From Treponema sp. UBA7590 (GTDB lineage Bacteria > Spirochaetota > Spirochaetia > Treponematales > Treponemataceae): 8,248 bases of DNA. Positions within the stretch are counted from its first letter, which is position 1. Each line of letters begins with the position of its first letter. The notes under the pieces are model-generated. The model was not told the DNA's origin, made no database searches, and worked only from the letters and a program-made list of their open reading frames with translations. The position numbers were made by a program, and so were the translations under genes. The stretch is from contig DLKK01000113.1 in assembly GCA_002478955.1 (NCBI GenBank), positions 1,250 to 9,497 on the forward strand. The letters are read 5' to 3'. Positions 1 to 6,790 of this stretch are shown one piece after another.

Positions 1-138
1 GATATGGAATTTATGGGTCCTGTGCGTTTGAAGGATGTTGAGGAAGCACAGCAGAAGATTGTTTCCACAATCCGACGTCTTGAAGATTCCGGTGAAATCG
101 TTATTGCTCGTTCTGGCGAGGACGAATTGGTTCAGTAA
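1..138 (+). CDS. fliG: Flagellar motor switch protein FliG, C-terminal fragment
   Basis: The window opens inside this gene; 45 codons and the TAA stop remain in frame 1. The visible end includes EFMGPVRLKDVEEAQQKIV followed by IRRLEDSGEIVIARSGEDELVQ. This matches the conserved last helices of FliG, where a GPVRL-type turn leads into a helix and a short strand ending IVIAR. FliG belongs to the cytoplasmic C-ring: its C-terminal domain contacts the stator (MotA) and sets torque and rotation direction, while its N-terminal part binds FliF. The charged torque helix lies upstream of the window and cannot be checked. fliH follows after 21 nt on the same strand, consistent with a common motility operon. 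The identity is secure from the motif and from the neighbours. Confidence 0.93.
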   Translation, partial: DMEFMGPVRLKDVEEAQQKIVSTIRRLEDSGEIVIARSGEDELVQ

Positions 139-159
139 TTATAATTGTAGGAATGTAAG

Positions 160-1098
160 ATGGCTAAGCAAGTTTTCAGACCGAACGAAATCAAGATAAA
201 AGACAATGAAAAAAAATTTACGCTTCCGTTGCTTCATGACTACAGACCGCACGAGGAAAAACCTGAGGTTATTGAGGAAGTCTATCAAGGTCCTAGTGCG
301 GAAGATTTAAGAAAAGAGGCGGAGGCATTTCGTCAGGGCTGGGAAATTGAAAAGCAGCATCTTTTGGAGGAAGCGAACGCTCAGGCCGATGAAATTGTAA
401 AAAACGCTAAGGATGCGGCTTTTGCGGAAGTAAAACGTCAGACTGATGAAGCCGCGGTTTTAAAGGCTGATGCCCAGAAAGAAGCGGAAGATATAATTGC
501 CAAGGCAAAAGCAGATGCCGCAAAGATAATTCAGGATGCGCACTCTGAGGAACAGAAAATAAAAGCCGGTGCAAAAGATGAAGGTTTCAAGCAGGGACAT
601 GATGAAGGCTATGCTACTGGTGAATCTGAAATCAGAAGGCTTGTTGAGCGGCTTCATAAAATGGTAGAGGCTGTTATGCTCCGCCGCGAGGAAATATTAA
701 AGGAAACTGAACAGCAGATTGTTGAGCTTGTGATTCTTATGACAAGGAAAGTTGTAAAAATCATCTCTGAAACCCAGAAGACTACGATTATGAGCAATGT
801 CCTTGCAGCTCTTAAAAAAGTAAAAACCCGCGGAGTTGTTACTCTTCACGTTAACCTTGAGGATTTGCGTCTTGCAACAGCGAATGTTGATGAATTTATA
901 AAACGCGTTGAAAATATCCAGGGAATTACTGTTGTTGAAGATTCTACAGTTGAGAAAGGTGGCTGTATTGTTGAGACAGATTTTGGTGCAATCGATGCGC
1001 GGATTTCAAGCCAGCTTAATGAGCTTGAGGATAAAATCATGGAAATTTCCCCGGTCAAGTCAATCAAAAAGAATACAGGCATTCCTTCTGCGGAGTGA
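160..1098 (+). CDS. fliH: Flagellar export ATPase regulator FliH
   Basis: The product has 312 residues. FliH binds the ATPase FliI through its C-terminal part and tethers it to the C-ring and export gate. Residues 45-140 are rich in Ala, Glu, Lys and Gln with heptad-like spacing, as expected of a long coiled coil. They lead into a clean glycine repeat, G142-x3-G146-x3-G150-x3-G154, the GxxxG repeat typical of FliH. The C-terminal domain (about 160-295) ends in KGGCIVETDFGAIDARI (267-282 region), the signature shared by FliH, YscL and V/A-type ATPase E subunits. The protein is longer than the Salmonella homologue (235 residues), mainly in the N-terminal and coiled-coil part. The ATG at 160 is preceded by AGGA at 149-152 with 7 nt spacing. 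The TGA stop lies only 2 nt before the fliI ATG, so the two are probably translationally coupled. Confidence 0.93.
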   Translation: MAKQVFRPNEIKIKDNEKKFTLPLLHDYRPHEEKPEVIEEVYQGPSAEDLRKEAEAFRQGWEIEKQHLLEEANAQADEIVKNAKDAAFAEVKRQTDEAAVLKADAQKEAEDIIAKAKADAAKIIQDAHSEEQKIKAGAKDEGFKQGHDEGYATGESEIRRLVERLHKMVEAVMLRREEILKETEQQIVELVILMTRKVVKIISETQKTTIMSNVLAALKKVKTRGVVTLHVNLEDLRLATANVDEFIKRVENIQGITVVEDSTVEKGGCIVETDFGAIDARISSQLNELEDKIMEISPVKSIKKNTGIPSAE

Positions 1099-1100
1099 TT

Positions 1101-2492
1101 ATGGAATTCAACTTTTCAAAATATATAGAAACAGTCTCTTCCTTTGACCCGATTGCGTACATAGGTTATGTTTCTGCGGTAAGCGGAAGGCAGATTGTCA
1201 GCAACGGACCTGTAGCGCAAATCGGTGAAATCTGCACAATAAAATTCAAGAATGGAAAAGAAATTTTTGCTGAAGTTGTAGGACTTAACAAAAAAGAGGT
1301 TTTTTTGACTCCTTATGGCGACACAGAAGGAATTGAGATTGGAGCTGAAGTTGTAGGCTCTGGAAAAACGCTTCAGGTGCCAGTTGGAATGTCTCTTTTG
1401 GGCAGGACAATTGATGCGACTGGAAAACCTTGCGACGGACTAGGGGAACTTGTTCCAGAAACGTATTATCCTGCGCTGAATGTTCCTACTGATCCGATGA
1501 AAAAAAAGCCTATAAACAGACGGATTACAACTGGAGTTCGTTCAATTGATGCGATGCTTACCTGTGGAAAAGGACAGCGAATCGGAATTTTTGCTGGTTC
1601 TGGCGTAGGAAAATCAACTTTGCTTGGCATGATTGCACGTAATACTGACGCTGAGATAAATGTTGTTGGTCTTATAGGTGAACGAAACCGCGAAGTTCTT
1701 GATTTTATAAACAATGACCTTGGAAAAGAGGGAATGAAACGCTCTGTCGTTGTTGTTGCGACCGGTGATCAGCCTGCGATTTGCCGTCTTAGGGCAGCTT
1801 ATGTTTGTACTGCGATTGCAGAATATTTCCGCGACCAGGGAAAAGATGTCTTTATGATGGTCGACAATGTTACTCGCTTTGCAAAAGCCCAGCTTGAGAT
1901 TGGAATTGCAAACGGTGAACCACCAACGGCCAGTGGCTATCCGGCAAGTGTTTTCAGCATGATTCCAGCTTTGATGGAACGGACTGGAACGAGCGAAAAA
2001 GGCACTATAACCGCATTTTATGCCGTTCTTGTTGATGGCGATGATATGGATGATCCGATTGCGGACTGTGTCCGCGGTGTTTTGGATGGACATATTGTCC
2101 TTAGCAGAAAGCTTGCGTCGGCGTACCATTATCCGGCGGTCGATGTTCTTCCTTCAATAAGCCGATTGCAGCGCCGTGTTACAGGCCCTGTGACAAGAAA
2201 AGCGTATGCAAAAATTCGCGGGCTTATGGCTTTGTATCAGAACAATGCGCTTATGATAAATTCTGGAATGTATACAAAAGGCGATTCTCCTGCGATTGAC
2301 GAGGCAATTGACAAATACGATGAGATTGAGGAATTCCTGAAGCAGGATGAGGACGAAAAATGTACAATGGAAGACACTTTGAATAAAATGAGCGTTGTTT
2401 CCGGCATCGAAATTCCAAAAGAAGAATATGTTGAAGCTCCTAATCTTCCAAAAGAGAATCCTGAAAAAGCTGTAGAAAATGGCGAAATTTAA
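1101..2492 (+). CDS. fliI: Flagellar type III export ATPase FliI
   Basis: The product has 463 residues, close to the usual FliI length (Salmonella 456). It is the cytoplasmic hexameric ATPase, related to the F1 beta subunit, that energises substrate unloading at the flagellar export gate. Residues 1-90 form the beta-barrel N-domain. The catalytic domain has Walker A AGSGVGKS (165-172, Lys171), the catalytic glutamate motif GLIGERNREV (Glu194) and Walker B MMVDNVTRFA (Asp255). Downstream are NGEPPTASGYPASVF (271-285) and LPSISRLQRRVTGPVT (about 350-365), both typical of this family rather than of the F1 subunits. I chose ATG 1101 because GGAG at 1092-1095 lies 5 nt upstream. A GTG at 1095, overlapping the fliH stop, would add two residues and is less likely. 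The last 25 or so residues are acidic and proline-containing, and probably variable. The 3' end overlaps fliJ by 14 bp. Confidence 0.96.
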   Translation: MEFNFSKYIETVSSFDPIAYIGYVSAVSGRQIVSNGPVAQIGEICTIKFKNGKEIFAEVVGLNKKEVFLTPYGDTEGIEIGAEVVGSGKTLQVPVGMSLLGRTIDATGKPCDGLGELVPETYYPALNVPTDPMKKKPINRRITTGVRSIDAMLTCGKGQRIGIFAGSGVGKSTLLGMIARNTDAEINVVGLIGERNREVLDFINNDLGKEGMKRSVVVVATGDQPAICRLRAAYVCTAIAEYFRDQGKDVFMMVDNVTRFAKAQLEIGIANGEPPTASGYPASVFSMIPALMERTGTSEKGTITAFYAVLVDGDDMDDPIADCVRGVLDGHIVLSRKLASAYHYPAVDVLPSISRLQRRVTGPVTRKAYAKIRGLMALYQNNALMINSGMYTKGDSPAIDEAIDKYDEIEEFLKQDEDEKCTMEDTLNKMSVVSGIEIPKEEYVEAPNLPKENPEKAVENGEI

Positions 2493-2928
2493 ATTTGAGC
2501 TTCAGGATATTCTTGAGGCAAAGAAATTTGAGCAGACTCGCGCAGAAAACGAGCTTGGAAAAGCCCTTGCGGCAGAAAAAGAAATTCAGGATAACCTTGC
2601 TTTGCTGGCAGAACAAAAAACAGCTATGCAGCAGTCTGTAAAGAACACAAAAGATTTTAATCAGATTGTGGCGGCGAACAATTTTTCACTATTTGTACGT
2701 ACCCAGAGCGAATTTCTTTTTAAGGAAATGGCCAAGGCAAAAATTATTTCCGGACAGAAGCGCGAAATCCTAAAAAAAATAATGCAGAGCGTTGATTCGC
2801 TTGAGCGGCTTCGCGATTTTCAGGAAGAAGATTTTAAAGCCGCCCAAAAACGAAAGCAGGCGAAAATCATCGGGGGAATTGTCTCCGCGAAATATGCCCG
2901 CGAACATTCAAAGGACAAGGACGATTAA
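2479..2928 (+). CDS. fliJ: Flagellar export chaperone/stalk protein FliJ
   Basis: The product has 149 residues and is almost entirely charged and helical (Lys/Glu/Gln/Ala-rich), compatible with the two-helix antiparallel coiled coil of FliJ. FliJ sits in the centre of the FliI hexamer, as gamma does in F1, and links it to the export gate protein FlhA. The N-terminal MAKFKFELQDILEAKKFEQ is typical of FliJ, which begins with a phenylalanine-containing segment leading into the first helix. No catalytic motif is expected. Sequence conservation in this family is weak, so the position directly after fliI carries much of the assignment. The ATG lies inside the last codons of fliI (14-bp overlap) and lacks a clear Shine-Dalgarno sequence, which suggests coupling to fliI translation. 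The TAA at 2926-2928 overlaps the stop of the convergent kinase gene, with no terminator in between. Confidence 0.88.
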   Translation: MAKFKFELQDILEAKKFEQTRAENELGKALAAEKEIQDNLALLAEQKTAMQQSVKNTKDFNQIVAANNFSLFVRTQSEFLFKEMAKAKIISGQKREILKKIMQSVDSLERLRDFQEEDFKAAQKRKQAKIIGGIVSAKYAREHSKDKDD

Positions 2929-4586
2929 TAATGGAACGCCGAACCGCCTATGAATTCCCGGATAATGGAACGGACTGGAACCTGCGTTGGCGTGATTGTC
3001 GCGAAATTATCCAAAAACGAAAGAAGCATGCAGGCCTCTGAATATTCAGGTTCATTCGGCGTAACGCAGCGTAAAAGCGGTTCTGCGTAAACCTTTAGCA
3101 CGCTCAGCTCATAGTCTAGTGCAGTGTTCAAAACAGCATCAGCATTGTTTTGGAACGGAAAAATATGAAGTTGCTCACCTTTCTGCACACTTGGCCACAT
3201 CGCGATTGTACCGGCTGCGGATTTGCCACGGAACTGATAGTCGCGGACAATGCGGCGGATAAGGCGGTTGTTGCTTGTGGGAATACGATTGTGGTCGTCA
3301 AGGTTCAGCTGTGTCAACGCAGAAAGATAAATCTTGAATTTATATTCAGCCGGAATTTTTGGCGTAAGTTTAGGATTCAGGCCGTGAATTCCTTCCATAA
3401 TAAGAATCTCATTTTCTGAAAGTCTCATCTTGTTCTTTTCATCAAAAGTCTGCGTTCCGCTATGAAAATCATACGAAGGAATTATCACTTCTTTTCCTGC
3501 GAAAAGATCAACAAGATTCTGGTTCAAGAGCTCAATATCAAGCGCCTCAAGACATTCAAAGTCAAAATTTCCATTTTCATCTTTTGGTGTACGGGAATGG
3601 TCAACATAATAGTTGTCCAGGCTGATTACTTTTGGTGTAAATCCCATTGCCAGAAGCTCTAATGCAAGTTTTTTTGAGGTTGTCGTTTTTCCTGATGATG
3701 AAGGTCCAGCGATAAGCACAATTCTTACAGTTTTTTTCTGCACAATTTGGTCTGCAATTTCTGCGATGTTTTTTTCCTGGAAAGTTTCAGTGATGTCGAT
3801 AAAATCATTGATTTTCCGCTTTGTGATTAGTTCGTTCAAATCTGCCGCAGAAGTGACGCCGAGCCTTTGTCCCCATTTTTTGTATTTGCTGTAGATTTCA
3901 AAAAGTTTCGGCTCGTCAACAAATTCTGTAAGTCTGCTATGGTCAGAAGAATTCGGGAATCTTAGCAGAAAACCTTCGCCATAAGGTTTTAACGCAAAAG
4001 TTTTTAGCACACCGGTTGAGAGCACGAGCGGACCAAAATAAAGGTCGCTGAAATCTTCTATTGAATTAATTTTTATTCTTGGTGGCGCAATGAAATTCAG
4101 CTGTTTTCGTGTTTTTTCAAGGCCGAGCTTTTCGAAAAGTGCAGCAGCTTCGTTGTATGAAATTGTGTCGGACTCAATTGGAATGTTCTGACGCACCATT
4201 TTTTGCATTTCTTTTTCGATGAGTGAGATGTTTTCATCGCAGATTTTTTTTCCGTTTCCAAAAGTGTAGTAGTAGCCGTAACCAAGGCTGTGCCCGACAA
4301 GAAGCTTGGATTCCGGGTAAAGTTTGTGCGCCGCGGCTGCAAGCAGAAGGCATAGCGAGCGGCGGTAAATGTTCGCGCCGTCCTTTGTGTTTATAAAAAC
4401 CGGCTCGATTTTAGCCGAATAGTTTATTTTTTTTTCGAGTGAATAAATTTTGTTGTTCATGCGGAGCGCAAGAATCTGCTCATTTTTCCCCTGAAAATTT
4501 TTTGCAAGCTCAGAAGCCGAAGTGCCTTTTTCAACTTCAATGGTTTTTCCATCAGGATATGTGATTGTCAATTTTTCATTTTTCAT
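2925..4586 (-). CDS. TGS / ThrRS-like / uridine kinase-family fusion protein (putative nucleoside kinase)
   Basis: The product has 553 residues. Residues 1-65 look like a TGS domain (ITYPDGKTIEVEKGTSASELA). Residues 75-260 resemble the ThrRS second additional domain, with KLYPESKLLVGHSLGYGYYYTF corresponding to the ThrRS stretch that ends in GFYYD. Residues 285-500 are a uridine kinase/phosphoribulokinase-type P-loop kinase: Walker A GPSSSGKTT (294-302, Lys300), SLDNYYVD (322-329), LIMEGIHGLNP (about 395-405, Glu398) and a lid-like VRDYQFRGKSA with Arg448 and Arg453. This architecture is a recognised family usually annotated as a nucleoside or uridine kinase; its real substrate is not established here. 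The ThrRS editing-site metal ligands appear to be lost: HxxxH is replaced around SLCLL, and the C..GPH motif reads YFGPL. I chose ATG 4586 because AGGCGGT at 4592-4598 lies 5 nt upstream. A TTG at 4613 would lie before the predicted transcription start. The gene is monocistronic as far as can be seen. Confidence 0.85.
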   Translation of the reverse strand: MKNEKLTITYPDGKTIEVEKGTSASELAKNFQGKNEQILALRMNNKIYSLEKKINYSAKIEPVFINTKDGANIYRRSLCLLLAAAAHKLYPESKLLVGHSLGYGYYYTFGNGKKICDENISLIEKEMQKMVRQNIPIESDTISYNEAAALFEKLGLEKTRKQLNFIAPPRIKINSIEDFSDLYFGPLVLSTGVLKTFALKPYGEGFLLRFPNSSDHSRLTEFVDEPKLFEIYSKYKKWGQRLGVTSAADLNELITKRKINDFIDITETFQEKNIAEIADQIVQKKTVRIVLIAGPSSSGKTTTSKKLALELLAMGFTPKVISLDNYYVDHSRTPKDENGNFDFECLEALDIELLNQNLVDLFAGKEVIIPSYDFHSGTQTFDEKNKMRLSENEILIMEGIHGLNPKLTPKIPAEYKFKIYLSALTQLNLDDHNRIPTSNNRLIRRIVRDYQFRGKSAAGTIAMWPSVQKGEQLHIFPFQNNADAVLNTALDYELSVLKVYAEPLLRCVTPNEPEYSEACMLLSFLDNFATITPTQVPVRSIIREFIGGSAFHY

Positions 4587-4616
4587 AAAGCACCGCCTTT
4601 TGTTGTGATACAATCA

Positions 4617-4644
4617 ATTTTACAGCAGATTTTTTGTAAGTCAA
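4617..4644 (-). promoter_or_regulatory. Predicted sigma-70 promoter of the kinase gene
   Basis: Read on the minus strand, TTGACT (4639-4644) is followed after 16 bp by TAAAAT (4617-4622). Each box matches consensus at five of six positions. Transcription would begin near 4610, giving a leader of about 24 nt to the ATG at 4586. This start also argues against translation from the upstream TTG at 4613. A/T tracts further upstream (4645-4681), including the palindrome GAAAAATTTTTC at 4670-4681, lie between this promoter and the divergent one. Confidence 0.6.
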
Positions 4645-4711
4645 AAAAAATAGTTTTATTCGTTTGTCAGAAAAATTTTTCAGCTTTATTTGTACATTTT
4701 TCCCAGGGGAC

Positions 4712-4739
4712 TTGACAAAAAGTCGGGGGGGGGTAGTAT
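4712..4739 (+). promoter_or_regulatory. Predicted sigma-70 promoter of the lipoprotein gene, with G9 in the spacer
   Basis: A perfect TTGACA -35 box (4712-4717) is followed after 16 bp by TAGTAT (4734-4739, four of six to consensus). Nine of the sixteen spacer bases are an unbroken G run. Transcription would start near 4746-4747, leaving a leader of about 105 nt before the GTG at 4851. The -35 box is also straddled by a short inverted repeat, GACTT (4709-4713) and AAGTC (4720-4724), which could be an operator or chance. The box assignment is inferred from sequence only. Confidence 0.62.
4725..4733 (+). repeat. Homopolymeric G9 tract within promoter spacer
   Basis: Nine consecutive G lie between the -35 and -10 boxes of the lipoprotein promoter; no comparable G or C run was noticed elsewhere in the window. 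Poly-G tracts of this size slip during replication. In T. pallidum, tracts of similar length near tpr promoters and in the promoter of the OmpW-like TP0126 vary between cells and alter transcription. By analogy this could be a phase-variation switch: G10 would give the optimal 17-bp spacing and G8 would give 15 bp. Confidence 0.75.
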
Positions 4740-4746
4740 TCGGTTA

Positions 4747-4825
4747 TCAGAGAGTTAATCATTTGGCTTAGTACAAGTTTTTTGCTTTAAAAGCATAAAT
4801 CTTATCGTTTGCAAGAACTCTCTGA
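4747..4825 (+). other. Inverted repeat in the lipoprotein mRNA leader
   Basis: TCAGAGAGTT (4747-4756) and AACTCTCTGA (4816-4825) are perfect 10-bp reverse complements separated by 59 nt. The left arm starts at the predicted transcription start. The right arm ends 15 nt before the GGAGG ribosome-binding site. Between the arms is a second small palindrome, TGCTTTAAAAGCA (4783-4795). The leader could fold into a closed domain beside the ribosome-binding site, affecting mRNA stability or translation. No known riboswitch class was recognised. Confidence 0.45.
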
Positions 4826-4840
4826 ATATTTAATATTTGC

Positions 4841-4845
4841 GGAGG
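4841..4845 (+). promoter_or_regulatory. Ribosome-binding site fixing the GTG start of the lipoprotein
   Basis: GGAGG lies 5 nt upstream of the GTG at 4851. Starting there places MKKTIFKLLG at the N-terminus, a proper signal peptide start. The upstream in-frame TTG at 4809 would add 14 residues in front of the lysines, has no comparable site, and is therefore rejected. Confidence 0.8.
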
Positions 4846-4850
4846 TTTTT

Positions 4851-6686
4851 GTGAAAAAAACAATCTTTAAACTTTTGGGAACCGGCTTAATTGCTGTTTC
4901 AATATTTGGTTTTGTATCTTGTGGAGATTCTACAGAGTTTGATGCAAAATCTGACACAATCTATTCTTTGGATGCTCCTAGAGTAACGGCAAAAGCATAT
5001 CCAGGCGTAAACTACATTTCGTGGGAGCCTGTGACAAGTGCCCAGGGCTATAAAATCTATAGAGTTCAGGATGGTGATTTTTCTGTCTTAAGAAATGTTG
5101 CTTCTGATGTTACGTGCTATGCGGATATTGCTTCTTCTGACCATATTCTTGCAGATGGAAAAGAATATAAATACATTGTAGAAGCCGTAAGCGACACAGA
5201 TCCTGCAAGCCGTGAAGTATATGTAAAAAATTCACAGGGCTGTGCTTCTGTAAAGGCTATCGTCCCTGCTGCCGGTTCACCTGCAATTTCTGCAGAACCG
5301 GTTTCTGCTTCCGGCAAAGATTATATAAAAAAATATTACGAAAAACTTGTTACAAAAGCTTCTGAGAATGTAACGCTTTCTATAAAAGACGGAAATTTCT
5401 ATGCGGAATATCTGGCAACAGCAGGTTTTAAATACGAAATTTCTGCTTCTCTTAAAGGAATGTATGACGCCTTAGGTGGAGATATTCCTTTTATTTCATC
5501 TTCTGAAAACTACAAGGAAGACTATAAGGCTGAATTAAAGGAACCTGTTGCGGGTTCTGGAGAATATGAAGTTTACCTTAAGGTAGCTTCTGTTTCAGAC
5601 CTTTATGAGCCTGTTGTCGTAAAACTTGGTTCTTTAACTGCAGAAAGTATTGGGGAATCATTTCCGATTGGAAGTGTTACTGCAAAATATGTTGCTTTAA
5701 AGACTGCTGTTGTAAGCTGGACTCCTGCAAAACTTGCGGCTACAGGAAAAAATTCTCCAGTTACAAACTTTAAGGTTTACAGAACTTCTGATGCTGATAA
5801 AACTTGGACTGCGCTTTCTGCTGAAGTAAAAGAAGGGCAGAAAGCAGACGATGTTACTGGTGGAGCAACAATTGTTTCCGAAGGTTACTACATTACAGAC
5901 ACTGTAGAAGATGATTCTATTGGATATAAATATTATGTAGTTCATACAGATGGAACATATTTTGGAATTTATAATGAAAGTGTTAATAGTGTAGGATTAT
6001 CTGCAGTTACACTTTCTGAAACTGAAAAACCAACTCTTTCTGTAAGCACATTTATAGGAAGCACTGTGGGTGTTGCAAACACAATCAAGATTACTTCTAC
6101 AAAAGAAAACGAAAAGCAGACTCTTGCGCTTTCTTATGTAAAACTTGCAGAAGATTCAAATGGAAATGCAGTAGAATACATTTCTTCCGCATTTACTTCA
6201 CTTGAACTTGCAAACAATGACGGATATGAAAATTCTTATATCAACTACATTGAAAATGCTGCGACAGGAACATATCTTGTAAAACTTACTGCATCTGAAA
6301 AAGGTAAGAAAGATAATTCTGTATATAAAGTTATAATTGTAAGTCCTGCAGAAGCACTTGGTTCTACGCTTAGTGTTGTTTCTGATGGAACAAAAGTTAC
6401 TGTAACAGAAAATATAGCAAAGGATTCAAAGGTTGATTCTGTTGCGAACTACAAATACATACTTTACAAAGTTGTGACAACAAAAAGCAAAGACTATTCT
6501 GATTCTGTAAGTGTTATTACAACAAGCCTTGGTGAAGTAGCGCTTGCATATCCTGCAGGAGTAACTGACTACTGTGAAAAAGCTATTGAAGATAAGCGTT
6601 CTACAGAATCTAATGTTTCAACTCTTTACTATGTTGTAAAGGCACTTGCTTCTGATTCTTCTGTATTTGCAAAAGTAAGCGAATAA
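4851..6686 (+). CDS. Putative lipoprotein with fibronectin type III-like repeats
   Basis: The product has 611 residues from GTG 4851. The N-terminus has two lysines, a hydrophobic stretch (about 5-22) and a lipobox-like FVSC with Cys24, followed by Gly-Asp. This is a lipoprotein signal of the relaxed kind common in spirochaetes. A segment at about 42-115 looks like a fibronectin III domain: DAPRVTAKAYPGVNYISW, then GYKIYRVQDG, then KEYKYIVEAVSD. A second begins near 277 (VTAKYVALKTAVVSWTP) and continues with NFKVYRTSD and GYKYYVVHTDG to about 385. The rest (about 165-265 and 390-611) is rich in beta-prone Ser/Thr/Val stretches and may hold further degenerate Ig-like units. No catalytic motif was recognised. 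The protein probably sits in the periplasm or on the outer surface, in adhesion or scaffolding, but this is inference. The gene looks more AT-rich than its neighbours. It is flanked by its own promoter and terminator and so appears monocistronic. Confidence 0.8.
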   Translation: MKKTIFKLLGTGLIAVSIFGFVSCGDSTEFDAKSDTIYSLDAPRVTAKAYPGVNYISWEPVTSAQGYKIYRVQDGDFSVLRNVASDVTCYADIASSDHILADGKEYKYIVEAVSDTDPASREVYVKNSQGCASVKAIVPAAGSPAISAEPVSASGKDYIKKYYEKLVTKASENVTLSIKDGNFYAEYLATAGFKYEISASLKGMYDALGGDIPFISSSENYKEDYKAELKEPVAGSGEYEVYLKVASVSDLYEPVVVKLGSLTAESIGESFPIGSVTAKYVALKTAVVSWTPAKLAATGKNSPVTNFKVYRTSDADKTWTALSAEVKEGQKADDVTGGATIVSEGYYITDTVEDDSIGYKYYVVHTDGTYFGIYNESVNSVGLSAVTLSETEKPTLSVSTFIGSTVGVANTIKITSTKENEKQTLALSYVKLAEDSNGNAVEYISSAFTSLELANNDGYENSYINYIENAATGTYLVKLTASEKGKKDNSVYKVIIVSPAEALGSTLSVVSDGTKVTVTENIAKDSKVDSVANYKYILYKVVTTKSKDYSDSVSVITTSLGEVALAYPAGVTDYCEKAIEDKRSTESNVSTLYYVVKALASDSSVFAKVSE

Positions 6687-6725
6687 TAAATAAAACAGTC
6701 TGTTTATTGTATTGACAAACTGTCA

Positions 6726-6762
6726 GCAGCCGGAACTATTTTGTGCCGGCTGCGTTTTTTTT
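6726..6762 (+). terminator. Rho-independent terminator of the lipoprotein gene
   Basis: GCAGCCGG (6726-6733) pairs perfectly with CCGGCTGC (6746-6753) across a 12-nt loop; one base later there are eight T (6755-6762). It lies about 40 nt after the tandem TAA TAA stop. Two small imperfect palindromes lie between: AAACAG/CTGTTT (6693-6705) and TGACA/TGTCA (6713-6725). Confidence 0.9.
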
Positions 6763-6790
6763 GCCATGAAAATTTGTTAAAAAAATATAG

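Noticed and set aside
1500..1507. A8 run in fliI as a possible slippage site
   Set aside because: Short A runs from lysine codons are frequent in AT-rich genomes, and FliI is needed constitutively for motility; there is nothing else to suggest phase variation.
1614..2129. Open frame of 171 codons on the minus strand inside fliI
   Set aside because: It is fully contained in the well-conserved fliI gene, and its translation has no recognisable domain; it is a shadow of fliI codon bias.
3150..3894. Three plus-strand open frames opposite the kinase gene
   Set aside because: They overlap the P-loop kinase coding sequence; their products are cysteine- and aromatic-rich without family features, as expected of antisense translation.
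4809..4850. TTG start 14 codons upstream for the lipoprotein
   Set aside because: It would place acidic and polar residues before the signal peptide and lacks a ribosome-binding site; GTG 4851 has GGAGG at ideal spacing.
6712..6740. TTGACA after the lipoprotein gene as a -35 box for prfB
   Set aside because: No reasonable -10 box at 15-18 bp, and the downstream bases form the intrinsic terminator.
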